Origin: Bacteroidota bacterium
GTDB lineage: Bacteria; Bacteroidota; Bacteroidia; Bacteroidales; F082
Direction of reading: 5' to 3'
Length of the DNA: 53,491 nucleotides
Assembly: GCA_018816765.1 (NCBI GenBank)
Contig: JAHIUX010000039.1
Span: 1-53,491, forward strand
Of this stretch, positions 18,340-26,875 are shown one piece after another; position 1 is the stretch's first letter; each line of letters begins with the position of its first letter. Under the pieces are notes generated by a model. The model worked only from the letters and a program-made list of their open reading frames with translations, had not been told where the DNA came from and did no database searches. The translations under genes and the position numbers were made by a program.

Positions 18340-20013
18340 ATGACCGACATGTTTACATTCGAACACCCGAAAAATCAATCAAATATCATAAAGGTAATCG
18401 GCGTTGGGGGAGGGGGAAGCAATGCCGTCACCCATATGTATCACGAAGGTATTGAAGGCGTCGACTTCATTCTTTGCAATACCGATGCGCAGTCGCTGGG
18501 CAAAAGCCCTGTAAGCAACAAAATCCACCTGGGAAAACGCAACCTCGGCGCTGGAAATATACCGGCCGTTGGACGCGAAGCCGCCCTTGAAACCCTCGAT
18601 GAAATCAGGGATGTGCTGCAGCCGCATACGAAAATGCTGTTTATCACTGCCGGTATGGGAGGTGGGACAGGTACAGGCGCGGCTCCTATTGTAGCCGAAG
18701 TTGCCCGTGAACTCGATATCCTCACAGTCGGAATCGTGACCATTCCCTTCAGTTTCGAAGGCAAAAAACGTCAGCAACAGGCAATCGAAGGCATCAATGA
18801 ACTTCGGAAATCTGTTGATACCCTGCTGATTATCAGCAATGATAAACTCCGTGAAGAATATGGCAATATGCGGCTGACTGAAGCCTTTAAGAAGGCGGAT
18901 GATGTGCTCACCATTGCAGCGAAAGGTATCGCCGAAATTATCACGGTTACCGGCTATATCAACGTTGACTTTGAAGATGTTAAAACTGTGATGAAAAACA
19001 GTGGCAAAGCCATCATGGGTTCTGCCATTGCCGAAGGTGAAAACAGGGCACTCAAAGCCATTGAAGAAGCCATGCGTTCGCCGCTCCTCAACGACTCGAG
19101 CATCTCAGGCGCTAAAAACATCCTGTTGTATATCACTTCAGGTGTTGATGAGGTTTCTCTTGATGAAGTGCATGAAATCACCGATTATATTCAGGGCATC
19201 TGTGGCAATAATGCAGAAGTGATCTGGGGCAACGGAACCGATGAAAACATTGGAAATGCCATCGGTATCACTGTCATTGCTACAGGCTTTGCCTCGGAAG
19301 ATGAGATTCAGATTGGGATGAATCAGAAAACGATCACCGTTAGGCCGCTTTACGACACTCCGGCAGTGCAGCCTGAGGCAAAACAAAAGGAAGTTGCCCA
19401 GCTTGAACCCACAGAAACTGTTGCCACCCTAAATCAACCAGTGATTGCTACGAAGCCCGTAACACCGGAACCAGAAACAGCCCGGAAGTTAAATGTTGTT
19501 GCAGGTGAGGAAGCAGAGAAAAGCACAAGCAAGGTGCATTTTCTGTTCGACGACAAACAGGACGATGACAAAACAGCAGATGCCGACGAGCTGGCTAATG
19601 AAGTAATGAATGCAGTTGCAGAAGATGAAGTAGAACTCGAAATTGTGATGCCGGCAGAATCGCCTGCTGAAGTGAACAAAAAGGAAGAAATCATCTCATT
19701 CATTGTACATCAGGAAGCCGAACCAGCAGCTATTGCTGCAACCAAGGCTGTGGTATTCGAAGACGATGAAGCAGAGGAACTTGACCGCAAAGCATTCGAA
19801 AGGCAGTCGCGGCTTAAGGCCATGAGCATGAAACTGCACACCATCGAAGGTGTCAATGAACTCGAACGTCAGCCCGCCTATATGCGCAAAGGAACCCAGC
19901 TGAGTGATCCGGACACCTCGGGCCAGAAAGTTTCGCGCTACAGCCTCGATGGCAACGAAGAGAAGCCGGGCCTGCGTACCGATAATTCATTCCTGCACGA
20001 TAATGTCGATTAA
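18340..20013 (+). CDS. ftsZ: Cell-division tubulin FtsZ with long acidic linker
   Basis: 557 residues. The GTPase core carries IGVGGGGSNAV and the tubulin signature GGGTGTGAAPIVAEVA near residue 107. After about residue 320 comes a ~200-residue acidic, low-complexity linker, then conserved RKGTQL and the terminal NSFLHDNVD, the Bacteroidota form of the FtsA/ZipA-binding tail. It is longer than most FtsZ (about 350-450) because of the linker. An 87-bp gap separates it from ftsA, so it may have extra transcriptional input. Confidence 0.98.
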   Translation: MTDMFTFEHPKNQSNIIKVIGVGGGGSNAVTHMYHEGIEGVDFILCNTDAQSLGKSPVSNKIHLGKRNLGAGNIPAVGREAALETLDEIRDVLQPHTKMLFITAGMGGGTGTGAAPIVAEVARELDILTVGIVTIPFSFEGKKRQQQAIEGINELRKSVDTLLIISNDKLREEYGNMRLTEAFKKADDVLTIAAKGIAEIITVTGYINVDFEDVKTVMKNSGKAIMGSAIAEGENRALKAIEEAMRSPLLNDSSISGAKNILLYITSGVDEVSLDEVHEITDYIQGICGNNAEVIWGNGTDENIGNAIGITVIATGFASEDEIQIGMNQKTITVRPLYDTPAVQPEAKQKEVAQLEPTETVATLNQPVIATKPVTPEPETARKLNVVAGEEAEKSTSKVHFLFDDKQDDDKTADADELANEVMNAVAEDEVELEIVMPAESPAEVNKKEEIISFIVHQEAEPAAIAATKAVVFEDDEAEELDRKAFERQSRLKAMSMKLHTIEGVNELERQPAYMRKGTQLSDPDTSGQKVSRYSLDGNEEKPGLRTDNSFLHDNVD

Positions 20014-20025
20014 TACGCCACTAGC

Positions 20026-20481
20026 ATGAGCCTCGAAATAAAAATTAACGACGACATTAAGAAAGCCATGCTGGCCCGTGATACGCGCAAACTCAGCGCG
20101 CTCAGGGCCATCAAGGCTGCCCTGTTGCTCGAGAAAACAGGGAGAGATGTAAGCAGTGGTGAGATACCTGAAACCGTTGAATTGAAGCTGTTGCAAAAGC
20201 TCGTCAAGCAAAGAAAAGAATCTGCGGCTATTTACATTGAACAACACCGGCCCGAGCTTGCCGATGAAGAACAATATCAGGCAGATATCATCGAAAAATA
20301 CCTGCCTGCCCAACTTACCGACGATGAACTCAACGCACTGGTGAGCGCCATCATTGCCGAAGTGGGCGCCACTTCGATAAAAGACATGGGTAAGGTGATG
20401 GGTCTGGCTACAAAACAAGTGGCAGGCAAAGCCGATAACCAACAGATATCCAAAGTAGTAAAAGCACTTTTGGGTGTATAA
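20026..20481 (+). CDS. YqeY-like GatB/YqeY-domain protein
   Basis: 151 residues, nearly all helical. The N-terminal pattern DDIKKAMLARDTRKLSALRAIKAA and C-terminal GKVMGLATKQVAGKADNQQISKVVKALL identify the YqeY family, related to the tail domain of GatB of the tRNA amidotransferase. The function of stand-alone YqeY is not established. It follows ftsZ by 12 bp, an arrangement frequent in Bacteroidota. Its 3' end is 18 bp from the convergent radical SAM gene. Confidence 0.9.
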   Translation: MSLEIKINDDIKKAMLARDTRKLSALRAIKAALLLEKTGRDVSSGEIPETVELKLLQKLVKQRKESAAIYIEQHRPELADEEQYQADIIEKYLPAQLTDDELNALVSAIIAEVGATSIKDMGKVMGLATKQVAGKADNQQISKVVKALLGV

Positions 20482-20499
20482 GAGGGCGTAAGGCCAGGG

Positions 20500-21894
20500 T
20501 TAAGCGTTTTCCTTGTTGTCCGAAAACTGCTGCCCGATCATCATGTCATCGATAGTGAGCCTTTTTTCATGCTCGAAAAGAATATTGCGGTATTGCAGGT
20601 TTGAGGCATAGGCCCAGCTTGCAGTAACTGCATTGCCGGTGAGTTTTAGGCTTTGCATGAAGCGCCTTTTCAGGCTTTTAGGCTCATACATGCGACCGGC
20701 TTGCAAGCGGATGCATTCACTGAGTTGTGCCGATGACATCGTCAATGGCTTGAAAACCACTTCTCCAAAATGATATTTCGACCAGTCTGAAGGAAAATTG
20801 GTGTACAGCAGCCGGTTTTCTTTCAGGTAACGGTTAAAGAGTCCTGTTCCCGGCAGGGGTGTCATGATGGTCGTTTGAATGGCATCGATGGTTGAATCGA
20901 TGATGTAGTCGGCCCGGTTGGTAAGATCTTGTTCAGCGTCACTTTCCATGCCCATGATGAAAGTGCCCAATACACCTATTCCGTGTTTGTGCAGGCGTTC
21001 GAACACTTCGGCATACTGGCCAACACCACGTTTGGCATTCAGGGTCTTGTGGACGTCCTTAAGTGCTTCCATCTTTTCCGATTCTAGGCCAAGGAGGATC
21101 AGGCGGCAGCCGCTTGTTGCAGCCAGTTGAAGCACTTCCTCATCATCGGCAACATTGATGGAAGCCTGGCAAAACCAATCTTTTTTGATTCCCCTTGCGA
21201 TGATTCCACGGAAAAATTCTTTCGCCCTTTCGGCTGATTGTTTGCTGTAGCCAATGAGGTTGTCGTCGACGACAAATATCCGCTGTTGCGGAATGGTTTC
21301 AAACTCATCGAGCACTTCATTGATTGGACGCTGCCGGTATTTGCTGCCATTGAAGGTGTGCACAGAGCAGAAATCACATTTCATCGGACATCCGCGGCTT
21401 GTTTGCAAACTGCCAAACACATAGCCAGGGTGAAACAGATCGCGCCTTGCAACAGGCATCCCTTCAAGTGATTGCCATTTACCACGATAGAATGTCTGCA
21501 GCTGATTATTTTCGAAATCGTGGATAAGCTTAGCCCAGACACCTTCTGCTTCGTTAATGACTACGACATCGCAATGCGCCGATGCTTCTTCAGGCATCAT
21601 GGAAGCATGAATGCCGCCGATAACGGTTTTAATGCCCCTGGCCCGGTAAATGGCAGAAAGTTCGTAGGCCCTGTTCACCGTCGATGTGAAGGAAGTGAAG
21701 GCGACAAGGTCGGCTAGCCGGAAGCTGAAATCTTCGAAATTCTCATCCAGCAGTTCAATATGCCAATGCGAAGGAGTGAGTGCAGCGATTATACCAAGCG
21801 ATAAGGGCGGGTAAATGGCATGCTTGTCGCGCAGCAAGCCTTTTCTGTGCTGGTTTATGGGGTTGATCAACAAGAGTTTGAATGGCTTACTCAT
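20500..21894 (-). CDS. B12-binding radical SAM enzyme, copy 1 (distal)
   Basis: 464 residues. The N-terminal cobalamin-binding-like domain has LLLINPINQHRKGLL, YPPLSLGIIAALTP and IGGIHASMMPEEA, but no DxHxxG motif, so cobalamin if bound would be base-off without a histidine ligand. The radical SAM core has SRGCPMKCDFC with cluster cysteines at 169, 173 and 176. A further FVVDDNLIG and TPLPGTGLFNRYLKENRLL recall HpnP/GDGT-ring-synthase-like lipid enzymes. Start ATG 21894 (MSKPFKLLLIN) overlaps copy 2 by 8 bp. Substrate unknown; class-B-type methylation or C-C chemistry on a lipid or sugar is possible. Confidence 0.88.
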   Translation of the reverse strand: MSKPFKLLLINPINQHRKGLLRDKHAIYPPLSLGIIAALTPSHWHIELLDENFEDFSFRLADLVAFTSFTSTVNRAYELSAIYRARGIKTVIGGIHASMMPEEASAHCDVVVINEAEGVWAKLIHDFENNQLQTFYRGKWQSLEGMPVARRDLFHPGYVFGSLQTSRGCPMKCDFCSVHTFNGSKYRQRPINEVLDEFETIPQQRIFVVDDNLIGYSKQSAERAKEFFRGIIARGIKKDWFCQASINVADDEEVLQLAATSGCRLILLGLESEKMEALKDVHKTLNAKRGVGQYAEVFERLHKHGIGVLGTFIMGMESDAEQDLTNRADYIIDSTIDAIQTTIMTPLPGTGLFNRYLKENRLLYTNFPSDWSKYHFGEVVFKPLTMSSAQLSECIRLQAGRMYEPKSLKRRFMQSLKLTGNAVTASWAYASNLQYRNILFEHEKRLTIDDMMIGQQFSDNKENA

Positions 21895-23317
21895 CTTCCT
21901 GCTGGCCATTAGCATTAATACCTGAAAGCTTATCAATGCCAAAATTACTGTTTAAAAACGATTGAAGGTCAAACACTTCAGCAGTATTTTCGAAGACCAG
22001 GTTTCTCAACTGGATATTGTTGGTAAGCGACCATATAGCTGCTGTTGGATTTCTGGTATTTTTCAGGCTGGTGATCATGCGTCTTTTCAGTTGCCTGATG
22101 TCGTACAGCTGTTCCCAGTTCTTTCGCACTTCCCTGTCAAGCACTTCGCGAGACATGAGCATAGGGTCGAACACCACTTCGGCATAGTGATAGCGTTCCC
22201 AATCCTTGGGGTAATTGTTGTAATGGATACGTCCTGCCTTCAGGTATCTGTTGAAAAGTACGGTACCGGGAAGGGGAGTGAGCAAGGTTGCCTGAATGGC
22301 ATCGATGCGTGAGTTGAGGATGAAATCGGTTCTGGCCTGCATTTTATCGGGGGTGTCTGTCTCCAGTCCGTAAATGAAAGCCCCCAGGGCAGCAATCCCA
22401 TACTTATTAAGCTTTTCGAAAACACCATCAAAGTGATCAACACCAATACGCACATTGACCTTTTTATTGCTGGCTTTCAGTTGGTCGATGTCTTCCGATT
22501 CGATGCCCAGAAACATCATCTGGCAGCCAGAGCGGGCAGCCCATTCGAGCACTTCTTCATGTTCAGCCACATTGAGCGAAGTTGAACACCACCATTTCTT
22601 GGTGTAGCCACGCGCGACCATCTCCTTAAAGAGGGTAACCGCCCTGTCGGCCATCTTTTTGTTATGCCCGACAAGGTTATCGTCAATAAAATAAATGTTC
22701 TCCTGCGGAATGGCTTCAATGTCGCGCAGCACTTCATCAATGGGTCGGGTGCGGTAGCAATTCCCGTTGAAGGTATGCACCGAACAGAAATCACAGGCCA
22801 TGGGGCATCCGCGGGTGGTTTGCACTGTGCCAAAGGCATAGCCGGGGTTGTACAAATCGATGCGGGGCATCGGTGAGTTTTCCAGTGACAGCAATTTTCC
22901 TTCATAGAATGGCTTTAATCTGCCCGATTCGAAGTCGGCAATGAGGTTCCCCCAGATGCTTTCGGCCTCACCTTTCACCACGCAATCAGCATATTGTGAT
23001 GCTTCTTCGGGAAGCATCGATGCATGGATGCCACCGATAATGGTTGGGATGTTTTTCTCGCGGAAAATGGCAGCAATTTCGTATGCCCGGTTTATGGTTG
23101 CTGTGAGCGCGGTGATGCCTACAAGGTCCGCTTCACGAAAACTGAAGGTTTCGAAATTTTCATCAATAAGTTCAACTTTCCAGTGTGGCGGTGTCAGTGC
23201 GGCAATGATGCCTAAAGCCATTGGCGGATATATGGAATCACGGTTTTGTGCCAGGCCAATCCTGCGGCGATTAAGTGGATTTATTAGCAACAGGGTGCGC
23301 GTTTGTTTCCCTTTCAT
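21887..23317 (-). CDS. B12-binding radical SAM enzyme, copy 2 (middle)
   Basis: 476 residues, collinear with its two neighbours over the whole length. LLLINPLNRRRIGLA, IGGIHASMLPEEA, the cluster motif TRGCPMACDFC (Cys 171, 175, 178), FIDDNLVGHNKK and LTPLPGTVLFNRYLKAGRI are present. The C-terminal ~100 residues (RKNWEQLYDIRQLKRRMITSL...) are a helical tail shared by all three copies. It starts 4 bp inside the end of copy 3 and overlaps copy 1 by 8 bp, so the three are co-translated. Specific reaction unknown. Confidence 0.88.
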   Translation of the reverse strand: MKGKQTRTLLLINPLNRRRIGLAQNRDSIYPPMALGIIAALTPPHWKVELIDENFETFSFREADLVGITALTATINRAYEIAAIFREKNIPTIIGGIHASMLPEEASQYADCVVKGEAESIWGNLIADFESGRLKPFYEGKLLSLENSPMPRIDLYNPGYAFGTVQTTRGCPMACDFCSVHTFNGNCYRTRPIDEVLRDIEAIPQENIYFIDDNLVGHNKKMADRAVTLFKEMVARGYTKKWWCSTSLNVAEHEEVLEWAARSGCQMMFLGIESEDIDQLKASNKKVNVRIGVDHFDGVFEKLNKYGIAALGAFIYGLETDTPDKMQARTDFILNSRIDAIQATLLTPLPGTVLFNRYLKAGRIHYNNYPKDWERYHYAEVVFDPMLMSREVLDREVRKNWEQLYDIRQLKRRMITSLKNTRNPTAAIWSLTNNIQLRNLVFENTAEVFDLQSFLNSNFGIDKLSGINANGQQEDE

Positions 23318-24696
23318 CCTTTGAAGAATATTTGATCCGACTTATAGGGTTCACGCATCTTGCCCAGGGCAAGGTTGTAGCGCTCAATATTGCCAAAGAA
23401 TGCCCAGTTGGCGGCGGTTTTATTGCCCGTTTGTTTCAGTGTTTTCAGGAACTTCCTGTACATCAGCTTCCGGTTCCAGATCATGTCCCAGTTATCGATC
23501 ATTACTGATTTCAGTTTTTCTGATGACATTTTTTTTGGCTTATAAACAACATCAAAACAATGATAACGGTCCCAGTCATCGGGAAAATTGGTGGCTGTAA
23601 GCCGGCCTTCGGTCTTCAGTCTTTCAAAAAGCGGCGTTCCCGGAAGCGGTGTCAATATGTTGGCCTGATGGGTGTCGATATCTGACTGAACAAGGAATTC
23701 AGAACGGGCATAAAGGTCTTCTTCACTGTCGGAATCAAGTCCGTAGATCATGGCGCCGATGACACTGATGCCATGTTTATGGATCTTTGAAAACACCTCG
23801 GCATAATGTTCGGTTCCTTTTTTCAGGTTAAGCCGCTTGTTGGTTTCTATCAGGCCTTCGGCTTTCTCCGACTCAATGCCCAGCAGCACGGTGCGGCATC
23901 CGCTTTCCGAGGCCAGCGCGAGCAAAGATTCATCATCCGCAAAATTGATGGAAGCCTGACACACCCAGTCTTTCTTTATTCCCCGTTCGATGATGCCTTT
24001 GAAAAGCTGCCGGGCCCTTTCGATGCTGTTTTTGCTTGTGCCAAGGATGTTGTCGTCAACAATGAATACCCTGTTGTGGTCGATGCCTTCAAATTCGTCG
24101 AGTACTTCAGGTATTGGCCTGTAGCGATACATAGGGCCGTTGAAGATGTGGACACTGCAAAAGTCGCACGAAAAAGGACAACCCCTTGTGGTTTGAATGT
24201 TAGCCAGCCCATAGCCCTTATGAAACAGGTCGCGTCTGGGAACAGGGGAGTGAAATATTTTACCCGCATTTTTACTGTAGGTCTGCCTGAGTGATCCCGT
24301 TTCGAAATCGTTCAGCAGATTTTCCCACACGCCCTCAGCTTCACCAATGACGACAGCATCTACATACTTCAGCGCTTCTTCCGGCATCATGGATGCATGA
24401 ATACCACCCAGCACAACAGGAATGCCTTTGGCGCGGTAAATTCCGGCAATCTCATAAGCGCGCCTGACTGCGGATGTCAGCGCTGACAGGGCCACCAGGT
24501 CAGCTTCCTGATAGGTGAAGGTGTCGAAGTTCTCATCGATCAGTGCGATGTCCCAATCTTCTGGCGTGAGTGCAGCCACAATGCCAAGCCCGAGGGGTGG
24601 TGATAATGATTCTGTCAGAAACGGAATATCCCTGGTAAAGGCATTGATCGGATTGATCAGCAGCAATTTTTTCTTTTGCCCTTGTTGTTTGTGCAT
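23314..24696 (-). CDS. B12-binding radical SAM enzyme, copy 3 (promoter-proximal)
   Basis: 460 residues from ATG 24696 (MHKQQGQKKKLLLINPIN). The open frame extends upstream, but that part runs over the promoter and looks non-coding. The domain order matches copies 1 and 2: LGGIHASMMPEEA in the cobalamin-type domain, TRGCPFSCDFC (Cys 173, 177, 180), FIVDDNILGTSKN and LTPLPGTPLFERLKTEGRL. First gene of the three-gene minus-strand operon, with a good promoter 17-46 bp before its ATG. It is divergent from the carrier-protein operon, suggesting a common process. Confidence 0.88.
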   Translation of the reverse strand: MHKQQGQKKKLLLINPINAFTRDIPFLTESLSPPLGLGIVAALTPEDWDIALIDENFDTFTYQEADLVALSALTSAVRRAYEIAGIYRAKGIPVVLGGIHASMMPEEALKYVDAVVIGEAEGVWENLLNDFETGSLRQTYSKNAGKIFHSPVPRRDLFHKGYGLANIQTTRGCPFSCDFCSVHIFNGPMYRYRPIPEVLDEFEGIDHNRVFIVDDNILGTSKNSIERARQLFKGIIERGIKKDWVCQASINFADDESLLALASESGCRTVLLGIESEKAEGLIETNKRLNLKKGTEHYAEVFSKIHKHGISVIGAMIYGLDSDSEEDLYARSEFLVQSDIDTHQANILTPLPGTPLFERLKTEGRLTATNFPDDWDRYHCFDVVYKPKKMSSEKLKSVMIDNWDMIWNRKLMYRKFLKTLKQTGNKTAANWAFFGNIERYNLALGKMREPYKSDQIFFKG

Positions 24697-24712
24697 GGCC
24701 TGGTTTACAAGA

Positions 24713-24742
24713 CAAATATAGGGTTTTTTAAATATGTTCAAA
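24713..24742 (-). promoter_or_regulatory. Promoter of the radical SAM operon
   Basis: On the minus strand: -33 TTTG (24739-24742), an 18-bp spacer and -7 TATATTTG (24713-24720), a full match to the Bacteroidota sigma-ABfr consensus. The -7 element ends 16 bp before the ATG of copy 3. Confidence 0.65.
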
Positions 24743-24804
24743 AATTTCAAACCGATTGCAGCTTGCCAAATTCCACGACCGCGGGAATTACAATAAAAAA
24801 AACC

Positions 24805-24812
24805 TACTTTTG
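24805..24812 (+). promoter_or_regulatory. -7 element of the carrier-protein/KASIII operon
   Basis: TACTTTTG, a perfect TAnnTTTG, lies 17 bp before the ACP start codon. No clear -33 TTTG is seen at 17-21 bp upstream, so the promoter may rely on an activator or a degenerate -33. Confidence 0.5.
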
Positions 24813-24829
24813 CGAGGCAAAATAACACT

Positions 24830-25072
24830 ATGAATATACAGGATTTTATACAAAAAGTTGAAACTGAGTTTGATCAGATAACTCCTGGCAGCCTGAAACC
24901 CGAAAGTGAAATCAAGGAATTTTTCGAATGGGATTCTATTAATGCCCTTGTATTTATTGCCCTTGTGAATGTGGAATATGATGTTGAAATCAATGCAGAA
25001 GACCTCCAGCAGTCACAAACAGTGCATGATCTTTACACCTTGGTTGAAAGCAAGTCGCAAGAAAGAGCCTGA
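24830..25072 (+). CDS. Dedicated acyl carrier protein
   Basis: An 80-residue acidic four-helix carrier protein. The phosphopantetheine site is FEWDSINALVF with Ser36 (DSI in place of the usual DSL), followed by a helix-III-type segment VEINAEDLQQSQTVHDLY. It differs from housekeeping AcpP (about 78 aa with DSLDTVEL) and so is probably a pathway-specific carrier. It heads a plus-strand operon, with the KASIII gene starting 3 bp after its stop. Confidence 0.88.
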   Translation: MNIQDFIQKVETEFDQITPGSLKPESEIKEFFEWDSINALVFIALVNVEYDVEINAEDLQQSQTVHDLYTLVESKSQERA

Positions 25073-25075
25073 TCC

Positions 25076-26131
25076 ATGGGATTGTTCAGCATAGCACATT
25101 GCCGCGTTGCCGGTCTTGCTGCATCGGTACCAAAGCAGGTGATGCACAATGCTGATTATGATTGGATTAGTCCTGATGAGCGTGTGGCATTGATAAAAAC
25201 AACCGGCGTTGTGAGCCGGCGCATTGCTTCTCCAGACACTACCGCTGTCGACCTGGCTCAGCATGCCGCCGAACAGTTGCTTGCAGCATTGGGATGGGAG
25301 AGGTCCTCCGTTGGTTTGCTTATCCTGGTGACACAGACTGCTGACTACCTCATGCCGGCCTCCTCAAACATCCTGCAACACAAGCTGGGACTATCGAAAA
25401 ACTGCATGGCCATCGACATCAATTCGGGTTGTTCGGGCTACATCAACGGTCTAGCTGTTGCAGCAGGGATGGTATCAGCCGGAAGCATCGGCAGGGCCCT
25501 TCTGCTGAATGCAGAAATTCCGAGCCGCAACACTTCTGCACGCGACAAAAGCACCTTTCCCTTGTTTGGTGATGCTGCTTCGGCCACTGCCCTTGTGTTC
25601 GATCAGCACGCAAAACCCATAAGTTTCAATATACAATCGGATGGGAGCGGATACGATGCCATCATGATCCACGATGGCGGTATGCGCAATCCGGTGTCGG
25701 CAGAAACATCATTTCAACTGAAGCCTATTGCCCCGGGTATCGAACGTAACAATTTGCAATTGGCCCTCGATGGCATCAAGGTGTTCAACTTCTCAATGCG
25801 CGAGGTAAGTGCCAATATACGCGCCTTGCTGAATGCAGGCAACGAAACACAACAGCCTGATTTTTTTGTGTTGCACCAGGCCAATAAGCTCATTATTGAC
25901 TCCATCAGAAAAAAGATGGGAGAAAATGCCGACAAATTCCCTGTTTCAATCGACAGATTTGGCAATACCAGCTCTGCCTCCATCCCACTCACATTGGTCA
26001 CCGAACTGAGCGGGGTGCTGAAGTCAAAACCATGCCACCTCCTGCTTTCGGGTTTTGGCGTTGGATTGTCGTGGGGAAGTTGCATTGTGCACACTGACCA
26101 GCTCCTTATACCAACATTATACGAAGTATGA
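25076..26131 (+). CDS. KASIII (FabH-like) 3-oxoacyl synthase
   Basis: 351 residues of thiolase fold. The catalytic triad is in place: Cys119 in DINSGCSGYI, His267 in LHQANK and Asn297 in FGNTSSASIP. KASIII enzymes condense an acyl-CoA starter with malonyl-ACP. The N-terminal half starts ...VAGLAASVPKQVM and lacks the commonest FabH signature GTGSYLP. It sits between a dedicated ACP (3 bp) and an SDR reductase (4-bp overlap), so it probably makes a 3-oxoacyl group on that carrier for a specialised product rather than serving bulk fatty-acid synthesis. Confidence 0.88.
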   Translation: MGLFSIAHCRVAGLAASVPKQVMHNADYDWISPDERVALIKTTGVVSRRIASPDTTAVDLAQHAAEQLLAALGWERSSVGLLILVTQTADYLMPASSNILQHKLGLSKNCMAIDINSGCSGYINGLAVAAGMVSAGSIGRALLLNAEIPSRNTSARDKSTFPLFGDAASATALVFDQHAKPISFNIQSDGSGYDAIMIHDGGMRNPVSAETSFQLKPIAPGIERNNLQLALDGIKVFNFSMREVSANIRALLNAGNETQQPDFFVLHQANKLIIDSIRKKMGENADKFPVSIDRFGNTSSASIPLTLVTELSGVLKSKPCHLLLSGFGVGLSWGSCIVHTDQLLIPTLYEV

Positions 26132-26859
26132 ACGCATTTTCGCTCACCGGAAAAACACTGCTCATCACGGGTGCCTCCTCAGGATTAGGCCGTCAGACAG
26201 CAATTTCAGCCTCAGAAGCTGGAGCCACCTTAATCCTTACTGGCCGAAACGAAGTGCGCCTGCGCGAGACATTGGAAAAGCTTAGTGGCGAGGGCCATGC
26301 GATGGTTGTTGCCGACCTGACTGTCGATGCGCAGTTGCAGTCGCTGGTGGCTAGTTTTGGTATGCTGAATGGTGTGTTTTTCAGTACGGGCGTGTCTACA
26401 CTGGTCCCAACAGGTTTTATTACTGCGGATAAGTTACGCATTGACCTGGCAATCAATTACGAAGCGCCTGTATTGCTCACATCGGCACTACTCAGGAAGA
26501 AGAAATTACAACAACAGGATTGCTCCTTGTTATATATGTCGACGGTTTCAACGGTATATCCCTTTGTCGGAGGGGCCATGTACATCGGTGCCAGGGCCGC
26601 CCTTGAAGGCTATGCCCGCGTGTTGGCACTCGAACTGGCGCCAAAAGGCATCAGGGTAAATTGCCTGCGGTCGGGGTTTGTACGCACACCCATGCTCGAA
26701 AAAACAGCTCAGTTGTCGAAAGTAGCCGTTGAGAAGATCGAAAATCAGCAGCCACTGGGTATCGGTGATCCGGTGGATGTGGCCCGTACTGCGGTTTTTT
26801 ATTTCTCGGGCGCTTCAAAATGGATTACAGGAACAAATCTTATCTTAGGTGGCGGATAA
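26128..26859 (+). CDS. Short-chain dehydrogenase/reductase (FabG-like) with Tyr-x3-Arg active site
   Basis: 243 residues. The NAD(P)-binding TGASSGLG motif lies at residues 14-21. The usual NNAG reads FSTG (~85-88). The catalytic segment is STVSTVYPF...MYIGARAALEGYAR, giving Tyr152 but Arg156 where the family has Lys. The C-terminal VNCLRSGFVRTPM is typical SDR. In context it would reduce the 3-oxoacyl-ACP made by the KASIII, which it overlaps by 4 bp. The Lys-to-Arg change may alter activity or specificity. Confidence 0.87.
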   Translation: MNAFSLTGKTLLITGASSGLGRQTAISASEAGATLILTGRNEVRLRETLEKLSGEGHAMVVADLTVDAQLQSLVASFGMLNGVFFSTGVSTLVPTGFITADKLRIDLAINYEAPVLLTSALLRKKKLQQQDCSLLYMSTVSTVYPFVGGAMYIGARAALEGYARVLALELAPKGIRVNCLRSGFVRTPMLEKTAQLSKVAVEKIENQQPLGIGDPVDVARTAVFYFSGASKWITGTNLILGGG

Positions 26860-26875
26860 ACCAAACTTTGAACCC

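Noticed and set aside
24697-24828. N-terminal extension of radical SAM copy 3 to an upstream ATG
   Set aside because: The extension covers a perfect promoter and encodes non-family residues; conserved sequence begins just after ATG 24696.
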